Shown here: one piece after another, positions 56,296 to 64,000 of the stretch
How positions within the stretch are numbered: the stretch's first letter is position 1
How the letters are laid out: the number at the start of each line of letters is the position of its first letter
Assembly (NCBI RefSeq): GCF_002959965.1
Contig: NZ_PREV01000027.1
Coordinates: forward strand, 62,001-126,000
Length of the DNA: 64,000 nucleotides
Reading direction: 5' to 3'
From: Microbulbifer pacificus
Lineage (GTDB): Bacteria > Pseudomonadota > Gammaproteobacteria > Pseudomonadales > Cellvibrionaceae
Position numbers and translations under genes: made by a program
Notes under the pieces: generated by a model
The model's input: only the letters and a program-made list of their open reading frames with translations
Database searches by the model: none
What the model was told of the DNA's origin: nothing

Positions 56296-57066
56296 GTGAA
56301 ATCAATCAAAAATATCCTGACCAAGGCCATTGTGGCCTCCGCGTTTACCGCGGCTATCGTACCTGCCGCACACGCCGAACGCTTTTTCGGTACATCCACT
56401 CTGTCCCTGTTACACAGTGGCCAGTACGAAACCTTTGGTGGCGTTCAGGAAGATGCAACCGTATTTACCTTTGAAAACATCGCCGCGAATAACTGGGGCG
56501 ACAGTTTTTTCTTTATCGACCGCTATCAGGTGGAGGATGAGGACGCTGGAGTGAATGACCTTTATGGTGAGTTTGCCCCACGTGTAAGCCTGAGCTGGCT
56601 CACTGGCAGTGAGCTGACGTTTGGCCCGGTCAAAGACGTCTTGCTGGCGGGAACATACGAATTTGGCGGTGGTGCCGATGCGGACAATTACCTGGCGGGT
56701 GTTGGTGTAAGCTGGGATCTTCCGGGGCTGCAGTACTTCAATACCAACGTCTACTACGTAGACAACAATACTGCCTTTGACGATCCCAACGACTGGCAGA
56801 TGACCGTCACCTGGGGCGCGCCGTTTGAGATCGGCTCGGCCAAATTCCTGTTTGACGGATTTGCGGATTACTCCTCCGGTGTGAGCGGTGCCCAGGCCGC
56901 GGAAACCCACATCAATCCACAGCTGACTCTGGATGTGGGCAGTCTTACCGACAGACCTGGGGTGATGTACGCGGGTATCGAGTATTCCTACTGGCGCAAC
57001 AAGTTTGGCAGCCGCGCGATTGATACTGAAAATGCCGTGAGTGCGTTGGTGAAGTTTTACTTCTAA
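56296..57066 (+). CDS. Tsx-like outer-membrane channel protein (second copy)
   Basis: 256 residues with a GTG start at 56296 preceded by GAGAG. The signal peptide ends at PAAHAER. Barrel strand pattern with NWGDSFFFIDRYQ, LTFGPVKDVLLAG, AGIEYSYWRNKFG and a terminal VSALVKFYF. It is clearly paralogous to the protein at 16727 (shared FGPVKD and IEYxYWRNK blocks). Placed after the purine permease, it probably admits nucleosides or purines through the outer membrane. A strong terminator follows. Confidence 0.87.
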   Translation: MKSIKNILTKAIVASAFTAAIVPAAHAERFFGTSTLSLLHSGQYETFGGVQEDATVFTFENIAANNWGDSFFFIDRYQVEDEDAGVNDLYGEFAPRVSLSWLTGSELTFGPVKDVLLAGTYEFGGGADADNYLAGVGVSWDLPGLQYFNTNVYYVDNNTAFDDPNDWQMTVTWGAPFEIGSAKFLFDGFADYSSGVSGAQAAETHINPQLTLDVGSLTDRPGVMYAGIEYSYWRNKFGSRAIDTENAVSALVKFYF

Positions 57067-57087
57067 CGTCTGAGTTCACGCGATAAC

Positions 57088-57121
57088 AAATGCCCGGACA
57101 GTGATGCCCGGGCATTTTTTT
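57088..57121 (+). terminator. Rho-independent terminator after the second Tsx gene
   Basis: Stem ATGCCCGG with CCGGGCAT, 9-nt loop, followed by at least seven T residues. Confidence 0.92.
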
Positions 57122-57159
57122 GGTTTGGTGGTATGTATATTCGTTATGTTGTGGCGACC

Positions 57160-57368
57160 AGGCACTGGGTATCGGTTTTCAAAACCGCTGTGACCCCCCG
57201 TAAACGGGGCCGGCCGCCAAACAAGGATTGGCGTCGTTCGGCTGCGCGAAGCAGTGCTTCGCCAGCACTTGCCTCACCCCTGGGCGCTGTGTCGCAAAGT
57301 ACCAGGCCGCTTCAACGCGGCGCCTTCGGCCCGGTTTGCGCCGCTTTTGAAAACCGATCCCCAGTACC
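57160..57368. repeat. Large imperfect palindromic element before the uraD 3' end
   Basis: Arms of about 29 bp (57160-57188 and 57339-57368) are inverted copies with a few mismatches, sharing ATCGGTTTTCAAAA. The 150 bp between them contain further short hairpins (for example CCGCTTCAACGCGG and the CCCCGTAAACGGGG stem). It lacks the ATGGATGGG motif of the other two palindromes. The space between the Tsx terminator and uraD otherwise holds no gene. Confidence 0.75.
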
Positions 57369-57384
57369 TGTCCTTAACTTCTGA

Positions 57385-57921
57385 CTATTGTGCTCTGTCC
57401 ACGAGGCGTAGCCGCGCAATCTTGTTGATTTGCTCGATTGCGGTTCTGCGCTCTTCTTCAATGCTGTTTTTCAGGCGTACTTCGAAGGCATCGAGGATGA
57501 GGAAACGGTTGCTGCCTTTTACTGCCATGATGAAGGGGAACTGGAAGCGGTCTTTGTAGGCGTTATTCAGTGTCTCAAACTTCGCCAGCTCCTCTGGCGT
57601 GCACTGGTCGAGCCCTACACCTGCCTGTTCCTTGGTGGAGTCGTCGGTCAGTTCCCCTGCCAACGCCGCCTTGCCTGCCAAATCCGGGTGAGCGCAGATC
57701 ACGCCCATCTGCTCTTCCTCGCTCGCCCCCCATAGCTCCTGCGCCATCGCCTCTGCCAGTACCAGTGGATCGGAATGGTCTTCTGACAGTCCTCTGTCCC
57801 ACGCTCTCTGTGCAATCCACGGGGAGTGTTCGTAGATATCCCCAAACCGTGCAACAAAATCCTCACGACTCTGAGTGGCCGGCGCTGGTGCCAGGCGGTT
57901 TGTTGCTGTCGTCTCTGTCAT
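57385..57921 (-). CDS. uraD: OHCU decarboxylase
   Basis: 178 residues. It converts 2-oxo-4-hydroxy-4-carboxy-5-ureidoimidazoline to S-allantoin. Family blocks: FGDIYEHSPWIAQRAWD, the catalytic His region ICAHPDLAGKAAL, STKEQAGVGLDQCTPEE, and LNNAYKDRFQFPFIMAVKG. It is divergent from hiuH, which makes its substrate; the 198-bp gap between them carries a TTGTATACA-type site. Confidence 0.95.
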   Translation of the reverse strand: MTETTATNRLAPAPATQSREDFVARFGDIYEHSPWIAQRAWDRGLSEDHSDPLVLAEAMAQELWGASEEEQMGVICAHPDLAGKAALAGELTDDSTKEQAGVGLDQCTPEELAKFETLNNAYKDRFQFPFIMAVKGSNRFLILDAFEVRLKNSIEEERRTAIEQINKIARLRLVDRAQ

Positions 57922-57983
57922 TGTTTTCTCTCCCGGTCTTTTATTTGTATCGCTAGCTTAATGTATTCATTTGCAAATTCAAA

Positions 57984-57993
57984 TTGTATACAC
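57984..57993. promoter_or_regulatory. TTGTATACA-type operator between uraD and hiuH
   Basis: TTGTATACAC, one base from the perfect palindrome, lies in the middle of the divergent promoter region and could control both directions. Confidence 0.65.
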
Positions 57994-58119
57994 AAAGTGT
58001 TTGAATATGTATCCATGTTTGGTGTAAAAATAAATCCACAACAAGCAGAGGTCCCCGGAATCCTCTGGAAACCGAGTGCCGAAAGAATCTGAGAGAACAG
58101 AAGAACACAGGAGAAAACG

Positions 58120-58473
58120 ATGGGACGCCTGACAACCCACGTACTGGACACCGCCCGCGGCTTGCCGGGGCAGGGGATCCGTGTCGAGGTCTACCGCCTC
58201 GCCGGTGGCAACCGCACCTGGTTGAAAGAAGTGGTCACCAACGACGACGGCCGCTGCGACGGCCCGATTCTGGAAGGGGAGGAGTTTCTGGTGGGTGAAT
58301 ACGAACTCGTATTCCACGCCGGCGAATACCTGCGCCGCCAGGGCAATCGCAACGGCGAGCCGCGTTTTCTGGATGTGATTCCGCTGCGTTTTGGGGTTTC
58401 CGATTCTTCCCAGCACTTTCACGTGCCGTTGCTGGTATCCCCATACAGCTATTCCACCTATCGGGGGAGTTAA
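58120..58473 (+). CDS. hiuH: 5-Hydroxyisourate hydrolase (transthyretin-like)
   Basis: 117 residues. It hydrolyses 5-hydroxyisourate to OHCU. Both diagnostic ends are present: the N-terminal LTTHVLDTARGLPGQGI and the C-terminal YSTYRGS, with catalytic His and Arg candidates in THVLD and in IPLRFGVSD. No signal peptide. It is followed 150 bp later by puuD, which makes its substrate. Confidence 0.96.
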   Translation: MGRLTTHVLDTARGLPGQGIRVEVYRLAGGNRTWLKEVVTNDDGRCDGPILEGEEFLVGEYELVFHAGEYLRRQGNRNGEPRFLDVIPLRFGVSDSSQHFHVPLLVSPYSYSTYRGS

Positions 58474-58622
58474 ACGAACAATAGCTAACATCTGAGGCTG
58501 TTCGGAGTCAGGTCTCAGATGTGAAGGGAGGGGACCCGCTGATACGGAGAAAGGTGGGCCCGCGAAGTGGGGAAATAGTTTTTCCCGCTTTGGAAAACAA
58601 TAAGCGAGAAAGAGAACGGGCT

Positions 58623-59996
58623 ATGGAAACTTTTATCCTGGAATTTGCAAACTTTATGTTGCGTTGGCTGCATGTGATTGCCGCCATCGCCTGGATTGGC
58701 GAATCGATTTATTTCGTCATGCTCGACAACGGGCTTAAGAAACCGGAAAACGAAGCCTGCCGTAAAAAAGGCGTCTTCGGCGAAATGTGGGCCGTGCACG
58801 GCGGTGGTTTCTATCACAACCAGAAATACGCAACCAGCCCGGAAAAACTCCCCGACGACCTCCACTGGTCCTTCTGGAAATCCTACACCACCTGGCTCTC
58901 CGGCTTCGCCCTGTTCATATTGCTCTATATGACCAACCCGGCCTTCTATCTCATCAACACCCAGAGCGACTGGGCCTGGGCCGCAGGTCTCAATGGCTGG
59001 CAGGCCAACGCCGTAGCCGTCGGTTTCCTGCTCTCCGGCTGGGTCATCTACAACGAACTGTGTAAACGCATCAGCCCTAACATGGAGCGGGACGGCATAC
59101 TGAGCATCGCCGTAGGCATACTCATGATCGCCGTAGCCTATGTCAGTACCCAACTCTTCGCCGGTCGCGCCGCCTTCCTGATGACCGGTGCCGTAATGGC
59201 CACCGCCATGTCCGCTAACGTCTTCTTCTGGATCATTCCCGGCCAGCGCCGTATGGTCAATGCAATGAAAGAAGGCAAAGCGCCCAACCCGCTTGACGGC
59301 AAGCGCGGCAAGCAGCGCTCTGTACACAACACCTATTTCACACTGCCCGTGGTGCTGCTCATGATCAGCAATCACTACGCATTCACATATACCCACGAAC
59401 ACGCCTGGGTCATCATGACCTTGTTCATCTTTGCCGGTGCACTGATTCGGCAGTTCTTCGTACTGATGCATTCCGGCCAGATCAAACCGGGTTACCCCGC
59501 CACGGGGGCCGCGTTGATCCTGCTTGCCTTCTGGATAGTCTCTCCGCAGGCCGCACCGACTCCGCAGGCAGCACCGAATCCAAAAGTGCCTGTCGCTCAA
59601 GTAGAAGGCACGGAGCGGGCTGAAGAAAAGGCGGAGGTTGAACTTGAAACTGTGAACGAGGCGCGTACCGCCGAAGTACAGGGAGAAACAGCCGACGTGA
59701 AACCTGCGCAGGCGCAAGCTCCCGAAGCAGCGGCCGCCGACGAAACGGCAGCTTCTCGGGGAGGGGAGCTGTATGCCGTGGTCGAGCGCCGCTGCGCATC
59801 CTGTCATTCCCAGAGCCCAAGTCAGCCGGGATTCGCCGCACCACCTGCCGGCTTCGCTTTCGACAGCCGCACACAGATCGAACAGACCAAAGCCAAGATC
59901 CAGGCGGCCGTTGCCAGCGGCTATATGCCACTGGGTAATATGACCGGAATGACCGACGAAGAGCGCGCACTGATTGCGGCCTGGTCTGCGGAATAG
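58623..59996 (+). CDS. puuD: Urate hydroxylase (membrane, PuuD type) with C-terminal cytochrome c domain
   Basis: 457 residues from ATG 58623. It oxidises urate to 5-hydroxyisourate. The N-terminal ~310 residues hold about eight membrane helices with the family blocks RWLHVIAAIAWIGESIYFV, AVHGGGFYHNQKY and SVHNTYFTLPVVLLMISNHY. An Ala/Glu/Pro-rich linker leads to a cytochrome c domain (CASCHSQ, with MPLGNMTGM as probable Met ligand). The cytochrome tail implies electrons go to respiration rather than to O2 with H2O2 release. The longer frame upstream of 58623 is not used. Confidence 0.94.
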   Translation: METFILEFANFMLRWLHVIAAIAWIGESIYFVMLDNGLKKPENEACRKKGVFGEMWAVHGGGFYHNQKYATSPEKLPDDLHWSFWKSYTTWLSGFALFILLYMTNPAFYLINTQSDWAWAAGLNGWQANAVAVGFLLSGWVIYNELCKRISPNMERDGILSIAVGILMIAVAYVSTQLFAGRAAFLMTGAVMATAMSANVFFWIIPGQRRMVNAMKEGKAPNPLDGKRGKQRSVHNTYFTLPVVLLMISNHYAFTYTHEHAWVIMTLFIFAGALIRQFFVLMHSGQIKPGYPATGAALILLAFWIVSPQAAPTPQAAPNPKVPVAQVEGTERAEEKAEVELETVNEARTAEVQGETADVKPAQAQAPEAAAADETAASRGGELYAVVERRCASCHSQSPSQPGFAAPPAGFAFDSRTQIEQTKAKIQAAVASGYMPLGNMTGMTDEERALIAAWSAE

Positions 59997-60157
59997 TTAC
60001 TACCGGGGTGGAAGGCAGGGATGCCCCTCTCCCGGGACCGTATGAGGCATGGATGCCGGTTACGAGCGTACAGGGACGTATTCACAGCGAGTCTCGGGAG
60101 GGCGGATTCTTCCCTCCTTCAACGATTCTTACATCGATTGGTTTCCAGCCCCCTAGT

Positions 60158-60167
60158 TTGTATACAA
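60158..60167. promoter_or_regulatory. TTGTATACAA operator upstream of the GntR gene
   Basis: Perfect 10-bp palindrome overlapping a likely -10 box (TATACA, with TTGGTT 17 bp upstream as -35), 59 bp before the gntR start. This placement suggests autorepression. Confidence 0.7.
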
Positions 60168-60225
60168 TAGCCGGCTTTCAACGCCACTATTGGCAGCACA
60201 GCCGTCATACAGGAACCCAAGGGGA

Positions 60226-60951
60226 ATGGCCCAGACCACCGCGGATCCCGCACCCACCAAACGCAAGCGTCAGGAAGGCACCGAGCGCGAGGATGCGATC
60301 TATCAGTCCATCAGCGATGCCATCGTCGAGCACCGACTCAAGCCCGGTGCCCGCCTGCGTGAAGACGCTCTGTCGGAGGTTTTCGGGGTCAGTCGCACCG
60401 GTATCCGCAAAGTGCTGCAGCGCCTGGCCATGGAGCAGCTGGTCACGATCGCCCCCCGTCGCGGTGCCAGTGTTTCCCGTCCCTCCGCGGATGAAGCCCG
60501 CGAAGTGTTCGCCGCGCGGCAGATGGTCGAATGCGGTCTGATGCCTGAGGTTGCAAGCCGCCTCAGCAGGAGCGACGCCGCCGAGCTGCGCGAGCTTGCG
60601 CAGCGGGAGGTGCAGGCATTGCGTGACGGTAACAACAGCCTTGCTATCCGCACTTCGTCTGAATTCCACGAGCGTCTGGCGCACATGTCCGGTAACAAAA
60701 CCCTTGCCGAATTCGTCGGTCGTCTCTGCTCCCGCTCCTCACTGATTCTTGCGGTGTACGGCAACGCCTCCAGTGAAAATGTGGGCTGTGAATCTCACGA
60801 CCACGACGAACTGGTGCGCCTGTTGACGGCGGGAGACGGCGAGGGCGCCTCTGCATTCATGCTGGCGCATCTGAAGGCGGTGGAAGGTTCGCTGTCCATT
60901 GTCGAAGGCGCCGCGGAAGTACCTGATCTGTACAGTATTTTTGGTAGCTGA
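60226..60951 (+). CDS. GntR-family (FCD) regulator of the ureide genes
   Basis: 241 residues from ATG 60226 (AGGAA ribosome site; a TTG at 60190 is the alternative). Winged helix N-terminus: DAIYQSISDAIVEHRLKPGA, LSEVFGVSRTGIRKVLQRLA and RRGASVSRPS. C-terminal FCD ligand domain with candidate metal ligands in SSEFHERLAHMSGN and ESHDHDELVRLL. It lies between puuD and puuE, and TTGTATACAA-type sites occur before it and before three neighbouring units. That makes it the probable local regulator, possibly sensing allantoin or a related ureide (inference). Confidence 0.88.
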   Translation: MAQTTADPAPTKRKRQEGTEREDAIYQSISDAIVEHRLKPGARLREDALSEVFGVSRTGIRKVLQRLAMEQLVTIAPRRGASVSRPSADEAREVFAARQMVECGLMPEVASRLSRSDAAELRELAQREVQALRDGNNSLAIRTSSEFHERLAHMSGNKTLAEFVGRLCSRSSLILAVYGNASSENVGCESHDHDELVRLLTAGDGEGASAFMLAHLKAVEGSLSIVEGAAEVPDLYSIFGS

Positions 60952-61115
60952 CACCACTCTTTCGGCCTGAATCTCTTTCGGGCCATCTCTCCTCTCTCCG
61001 ATAACTACCTCCCGACTCTGCGGCTATCGCCGTAGCTACTCGCGCGCCCGCAAAAAAACTTCCCTTGCGTTCAATCTGGCGATTGCAAAACTGCTGAATA
61101 CACTATATCGTTATC

Positions 61116-61125
61116 TTGTATACAA
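61116..61125. promoter_or_regulatory. TTGTATACAA operator upstream of puuE
   Basis: Perfect palindrome, extended to 12 bp as CTTGTATACAAG, 105 bp before the puuE start. The surrounding 280-bp gap holds no gene. Confidence 0.7.
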
Positions 61126-61230
61126 GAAATGTCGACCAAAAATGATCTTCAGGTGTACTTAATCGCCGGCCAGGTAAAGCCCGTCCGGTGAAGTTGCCAG
61201 TAGTAGTCAGCAACCCATAAGGAACAAAAC

Positions 61231-62232
61231 TTGAGCGCACTGGATCTGGATCAATACCCCCGCGACCTCATTGGGTATGGCCGCGACGTGCCGCAGGCGA
61301 ACTGGCCTGGAAAGGCGAAGGTCGCGCTGCAGTTCGTATTGAATTACGAAGAGGGTGGAGAAAACTGCGTATTGCACGGAGACAGCCACTCCGAGCGTTT
61401 TCTGTCAGAGATTGTTGGTGCGGAAGCCTATGCCGACCGGCATATGAGCATGGAGTCCATCTATGAATATGGCTCCCGTGCCGGTGTCTGGCGCATCCTG
61501 AACGAATTTGAAAAGCGCGGCCTGCCGCTCACCGTATTTGGCGTTGCCATGGCTCTCGAGCGTCACCCCGAAGTGGCGCACGCCTTCAGCGAACTCGGTC
61601 ATGAAATCGCTTGCCACGGTCTGCGCTGGATTCACTACCAGAATATTCCGGAGAACATCGAACGCGAGCACATGCGCCGCGCCATCGAAATTTTTAAAAC
61701 GCTCTACGGACACAAACCACAGGGCTGGTACACCGGACGCGACAGTCCTCATACCCGCCGCCTGTTGCTGGATGAGGGAAGCTTTCTCTACGACAGCGAC
61801 AACTATGGCGACGACCTGCCGTTCTGGACCGAACACCGGGACAGCAATGACGAGAGCCGCATCCATCTCGTAGTGCCCTACACCCTGGACACCAACGATA
61901 TGCGATTCGCCACGCCGCAGGGATTTAACACGGGCGAACATTTTTTTGACTATCTGCGCGACGCCTTTGATGTGTTGTACGCAGAGGGCGAAGACACGCC
62001 GAAAATGATGAGCGTCGGTCTGCACTGCCGGTTGATCGGCCGCCCCGGCCGCTTTCGCGCCCTGCAAAAATTTCTCGATTATATCGAGCAGCACGACCGG
62101 GTCTGGGTAACCCGCCGTGTCGATATCGCCCGCCACTGGGCGACGTACCACCCAGCACAGAAACTCCCCGCCCAGAGCGGGAATGGAAAACTGGTTTGTA
62201 GCCGTTTGGACACAGTACTGGAACAGCAATGA
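61231..62232 (+). CDS. puuE: Allantoinase, polysaccharide-deacetylase type
   Basis: 333 residues from a TTG start at 61231, supported by AAGGAAC eight bases upstream. It hydrolyses allantoin to allantoate without the dinuclear metal centre of classical AllB. Family blocks: YPRDLIGYGRDVPQANWPG, VALQFVLNYEEGGEN, ESIYEYGSRAGVWRIL, EIACHGLRWIHYQ, WYTGRDSPHTRRLL, and SVGLHCRLIGRPGR. It overlaps the next gene by 4 bp. Confidence 0.95.
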   Translation: MSALDLDQYPRDLIGYGRDVPQANWPGKAKVALQFVLNYEEGGENCVLHGDSHSERFLSEIVGAEAYADRHMSMESIYEYGSRAGVWRILNEFEKRGLPLTVFGVAMALERHPEVAHAFSELGHEIACHGLRWIHYQNIPENIEREHMRRAIEIFKTLYGHKPQGWYTGRDSPHTRRLLLDEGSFLYDSDNYGDDLPFWTEHRDSNDESRIHLVVPYTLDTNDMRFATPQGFNTGEHFFDYLRDAFDVLYAEGEDTPKMMSVGLHCRLIGRPGRFRALQKFLDYIEQHDRVWVTRRVDIARHWATYHPAQKLPAQSGNGKLVCSRLDTVLEQQ

Positions 62233-63080
62233 GCAACTCGAACTATCCAATGCATACCTATTACGCTCCCAAAGGTGGTCATCCACCGCAGACACAGCTG
62301 CTGTCTGATCGCGCCGTGTTTACCGAAGCCTATGCGGTCATTCCCAAAGGCGTAATGCGGGATATTGTCACCAGCTACCTGCCATTCTGGGAAAAAACCC
62401 GTCTGTGGGTTCTGTCCCGCCCGCTGTCTGGTTTCGCCGAAACGTTCTCCCAATACATCATGGAAGTGCAGTCCGGCGGCGGCAGCGAGCGGCCGGAATC
62501 CGATCCCAATGCCGAAGGCGTGCTGTTTGTCGTGGAAGGGGAGCTGACACTCACCCTGAATGGCCAGCGCTATCGTATGGAAGAGGGCGGCTACGCATTT
62601 ATTCCGCCGGGCAGCGACTGGCAGGTACGCAACGAGTGTGCGTCCACACTGCGTTTTCACTGGATCCGGAAATATTACGAACGCGTCGATGGCATTGATG
62701 TGCCGGAAGCCTTCGTCACCAACGAAAAAGATATTCAGCCCATTGAAATGCCGGACACCGAAGGTTGCTGGGCCACCACACGCTTTGTCGATATCGAAGA
62801 TATTCGCCACGACATGCACGTGAACATAGTCACTTTTCAACCCGGTGGTGTGATTCCATTTGCGGAAACCCACGTGATGGAGCACGGCCTCTACGTCCTC
62901 CAGGGCAAGGCCGCCTATCTGTTGAACAAAGACTGGGTGGAAGTGGAAGCTGGCGATTACATGTGGTTGCGTGCGTTCTGTCCCCAGGCGTGCTACGCCG
63001 GTGGCCCCGGTCCCTTCCGCTATCTGCTTTACAAAGACGTCAATCGTCAAATGAAGCTGGGCGGATTTGGCCAGCGCTGA
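62229..63080 (+). CDS. allE: (S)-Ureidoglycine aminohydrolase (bicupin)
   Basis: 283 residues with two cupin barrels. It removes ammonia from S-ureidoglycine to give S-ureidoglycolate. Blocks: HTYYAPKGGHPPQTQLLSDR at the start, EGVLFVVEGELTLTLNGQ and YAFIPPGSDW in the first barrel. The metal-binding barrel is the second, with FAETHVMEHGLYVLQGKA and ending WLRAFCPQACYAGGPG. The start overlaps the puuE stop (ATGA), so coupled translation. Confidence 0.94.
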   Translation: MSNSNYPMHTYYAPKGGHPPQTQLLSDRAVFTEAYAVIPKGVMRDIVTSYLPFWEKTRLWVLSRPLSGFAETFSQYIMEVQSGGGSERPESDPNAEGVLFVVEGELTLTLNGQRYRMEEGGYAFIPPGSDWQVRNECASTLRFHWIRKYYERVDGIDVPEAFVTNEKDIQPIEMPDTEGCWATTRFVDIEDIRHDMHVNIVTFQPGGVIPFAETHVMEHGLYVLQGKAAYLLNKDWVEVEAGDYMWLRAFCPQACYAGGPGPFRYLLYKDVNRQMKLGGFGQR

Positions 63081-63142
63081 TTGCTATGCGCATACACGGA
63101 AGTGGCGCACCCAAATTCAAGTAAAAAATGGAGAGAACCACC

Positions 63143-63667
63143 ATGCTCGAACTCAAGGCACAACCGCTCACGGCCGAAGCCTTTGCACCCTACGGTGATG
63201 TGATTGACAGCCGCACTGCGGATTCCTTTGCGATCAACGGCGGACGCGCGCAGCGCTATCACGACCTGGTGCAGATCGAAACCCTCGGTGAAGACGCCCG
63301 CCCACTGGTGAGCATCTTTATCAGTGAGCCGGTGGATCTGCCGCTGCAGCTGACGTACCTGGAGCGGCACCCGCTGGGCAGTCAGGCGTTCATTCCGATG
63401 CACGAAGAACGCTTTGTCATCGTGGTGGCGCCGAAGGGGGAGTCCATCGATCCAAAAGATGTGCGCGCATTCATTACCGACGGACGCCAGGGCGTGAATT
63501 ACCGCGCGGGTCTGTGGCACGGCGTGCAATCGGTGATCGAGCGCAAAGGCGAGTTCGTGGTGGTGGATCGCGGTGGCAAAGGAAAAAACTGCGACGAGTA
63601 CCCGATGGATATCCGGGTACATGTAGAAGATGTGGTCGTGGGCAAAGAGGCCATGGCGACCGCCTGA
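63143..63667 (+). CDS. allA: Ureidoglycolate lyase
   Basis: 174 residues from ATG 63143, preceded by GGAGAG; the ATG at 63128 would only add MERTT. It splits ureidoglycolate to glyoxylate and urea. Family blocks: AEAFAPYGDVID, INGGRAQRYHDL, LTYLERHPLGSQAFIPMH, FITDGRQGVNYRAGLWHGV and FVVVDRGGKG. It lies 62 bp after allE in the same direction. Confidence 0.95.
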   Translation: MLELKAQPLTAEAFAPYGDVIDSRTADSFAINGGRAQRYHDLVQIETLGEDARPLVSIFISEPVDLPLQLTYLERHPLGSQAFIPMHEERFVIVVAPKGESIDPKDVRAFITDGRQGVNYRAGLWHGVQSVIERKGEFVVVDRGGKGKNCDEYPMDIRVHVEDVVVGKEAMATA

Positions 63668-63765
63668 TGAGAGAACGCCGGAAACCGGGAACAGAAACGG
63701 TGCCGGTGCGGGAAGCAAGAATAACCAAGCAATTTCTGAAGTGATGACTTCAGTGGGAGAAAACT

Positions 63766-64000
63766 ATGGCTCGCATGACAGCTGCAGAAGCCGCGGTTCA
63801 CGTGTTAAGAAAAGAGGGCATTGACGTTGCCTTCGGCGTGCCCGGTGCCGCGATCAACCCATTCTACGCCGCGCTGCGCAAAGTCGGCGGTATCGACCAT
63901 ACCCTGGCGCGACACGTGGAGGGCGCCTCGCATATGGCGGAGGGTTACACTCGTACCAAGGCCGGCAATATCGGTGTTTGTATCGGTACCTCTGGCCCCG
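63766..64000 (+). CDS. gcl: Glyoxylate carboligase (partial, N-terminus)
   Basis: About 78 codons before the right edge. The N-terminus [20 protein letters not shown] followed by [34 protein letters not shown] and GTSGP is that of Gcl, a ThDP-dependent enzyme joining two glyoxylates to tartronate semialdehyde. Its place after allA completes the route from ureidoglycolate to central metabolism. Confidence 0.93.
   Translation, partial: MARMTAAEAAVHVLRKEGIDVAFGVPGAAINPFYAALRKVGGIDHTLARHVEGASHMAEGYTRTKAGNIGVCIGTSGP

Noticed and set aside
58515..59807. 430-codon minus-strand frame opposite puuD
   Set aside because: Antisense shadow; puuD has the urate hydroxylase blocks and a haem site.

Overview
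The window reads as one stretch of chromosome from a GC-rich, free-living, probably marine gammaproteobacterium. The housekeeping gene order (yhbY<>rlmE-ftsH-folP-glmM-tpiA-secG-tRNA-Leu), the nitrate cluster layout and the polysaccharide-degradation type genes would fit a Cellvibrionales/Microbulbifer-like organism. The genus is inference, not shown by a marker gene. No phage, insertion sequence, CRISPR array or rRNA was seen.

1-11,509 (all minus strand): assimilatory nitrate/nitrite reduction. Read in the direction of transcription: nasT (ANTAR antiterminator), nasS (nitrate sensor), narK-type nitrate transporter, a fused PP2C phosphatase/Ser-Thr kinase, nirB, nirD and nasA (runs off the left edge). 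Three sigma-54-type -24/-12 elements lie before nasT, narK and nirB. A strong intrinsic terminator sits in the narK leader, the expected target of NasT antitermination. A second, similar terminator precedes nasT, next to what looks like the last ~20 codons of a deleted porin gene.

12,113-20,952 (plus): a Tat-exported molybdenum hydroxylase (large subunit, [2Fe-2S] subunit, three-haem cytochrome c), co-transcribed with a Tsx-like outer-membrane channel. It is followed by cofactor genes (XdhC family, MocA-like, MobA) and an orphan ModA-like lipoprotein. This cluster is the best candidate here for an undescribed system: a periplasmic hydroxylase feeding electrons to cytochrome c, possibly acting on purines.

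21,494-30,000: pntAB transhydrogenase, a lipoprotein S41 peptidase, a small unknown secreted protein, a CE12-type acetylesterase, and a tsdB-tsdA (thiosulfate dehydrogenase-like) cytochrome pair. 29,628-36,790: the housekeeping block listed above. 36,850-38,844: a bacterial NADPH oxidase with EF-hands (NOX5-like). 39,112-39,831: a YebC/YeeN protein. 40,110-46,667: a 2,185-residue lipoprotein with thrombospondin type 3 calcium-binding repeats and beta-propeller segments.

46,757-64,000: purine catabolism. xdhA-xdhB-xdhC (minus) and a RutR-like TetR regulator diverge from a region with RutR-type boxes. guaD, an AzgA-type purine permease and a second Tsx channel follow. Then come uraD (minus), hiuH, puuD, a GntR/FCD regulator, puuE, allE (ureidoglycine aminohydrolase), allA and gcl (runs off the right edge). 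Together these take guanine through xanthine, urate, allantoin and ureidoglycolate to glyoxylate and tartronate semialdehyde; only the allantoate-hydrolysing enzyme is not in view. Two operator families mark two tiers: TTGACCA-N2-TGGTCAA-like boxes before xdhA, guaD and the permease, and TTGTATACAA palindromes before the permease, uraD/hiuH, gntR and puuE.
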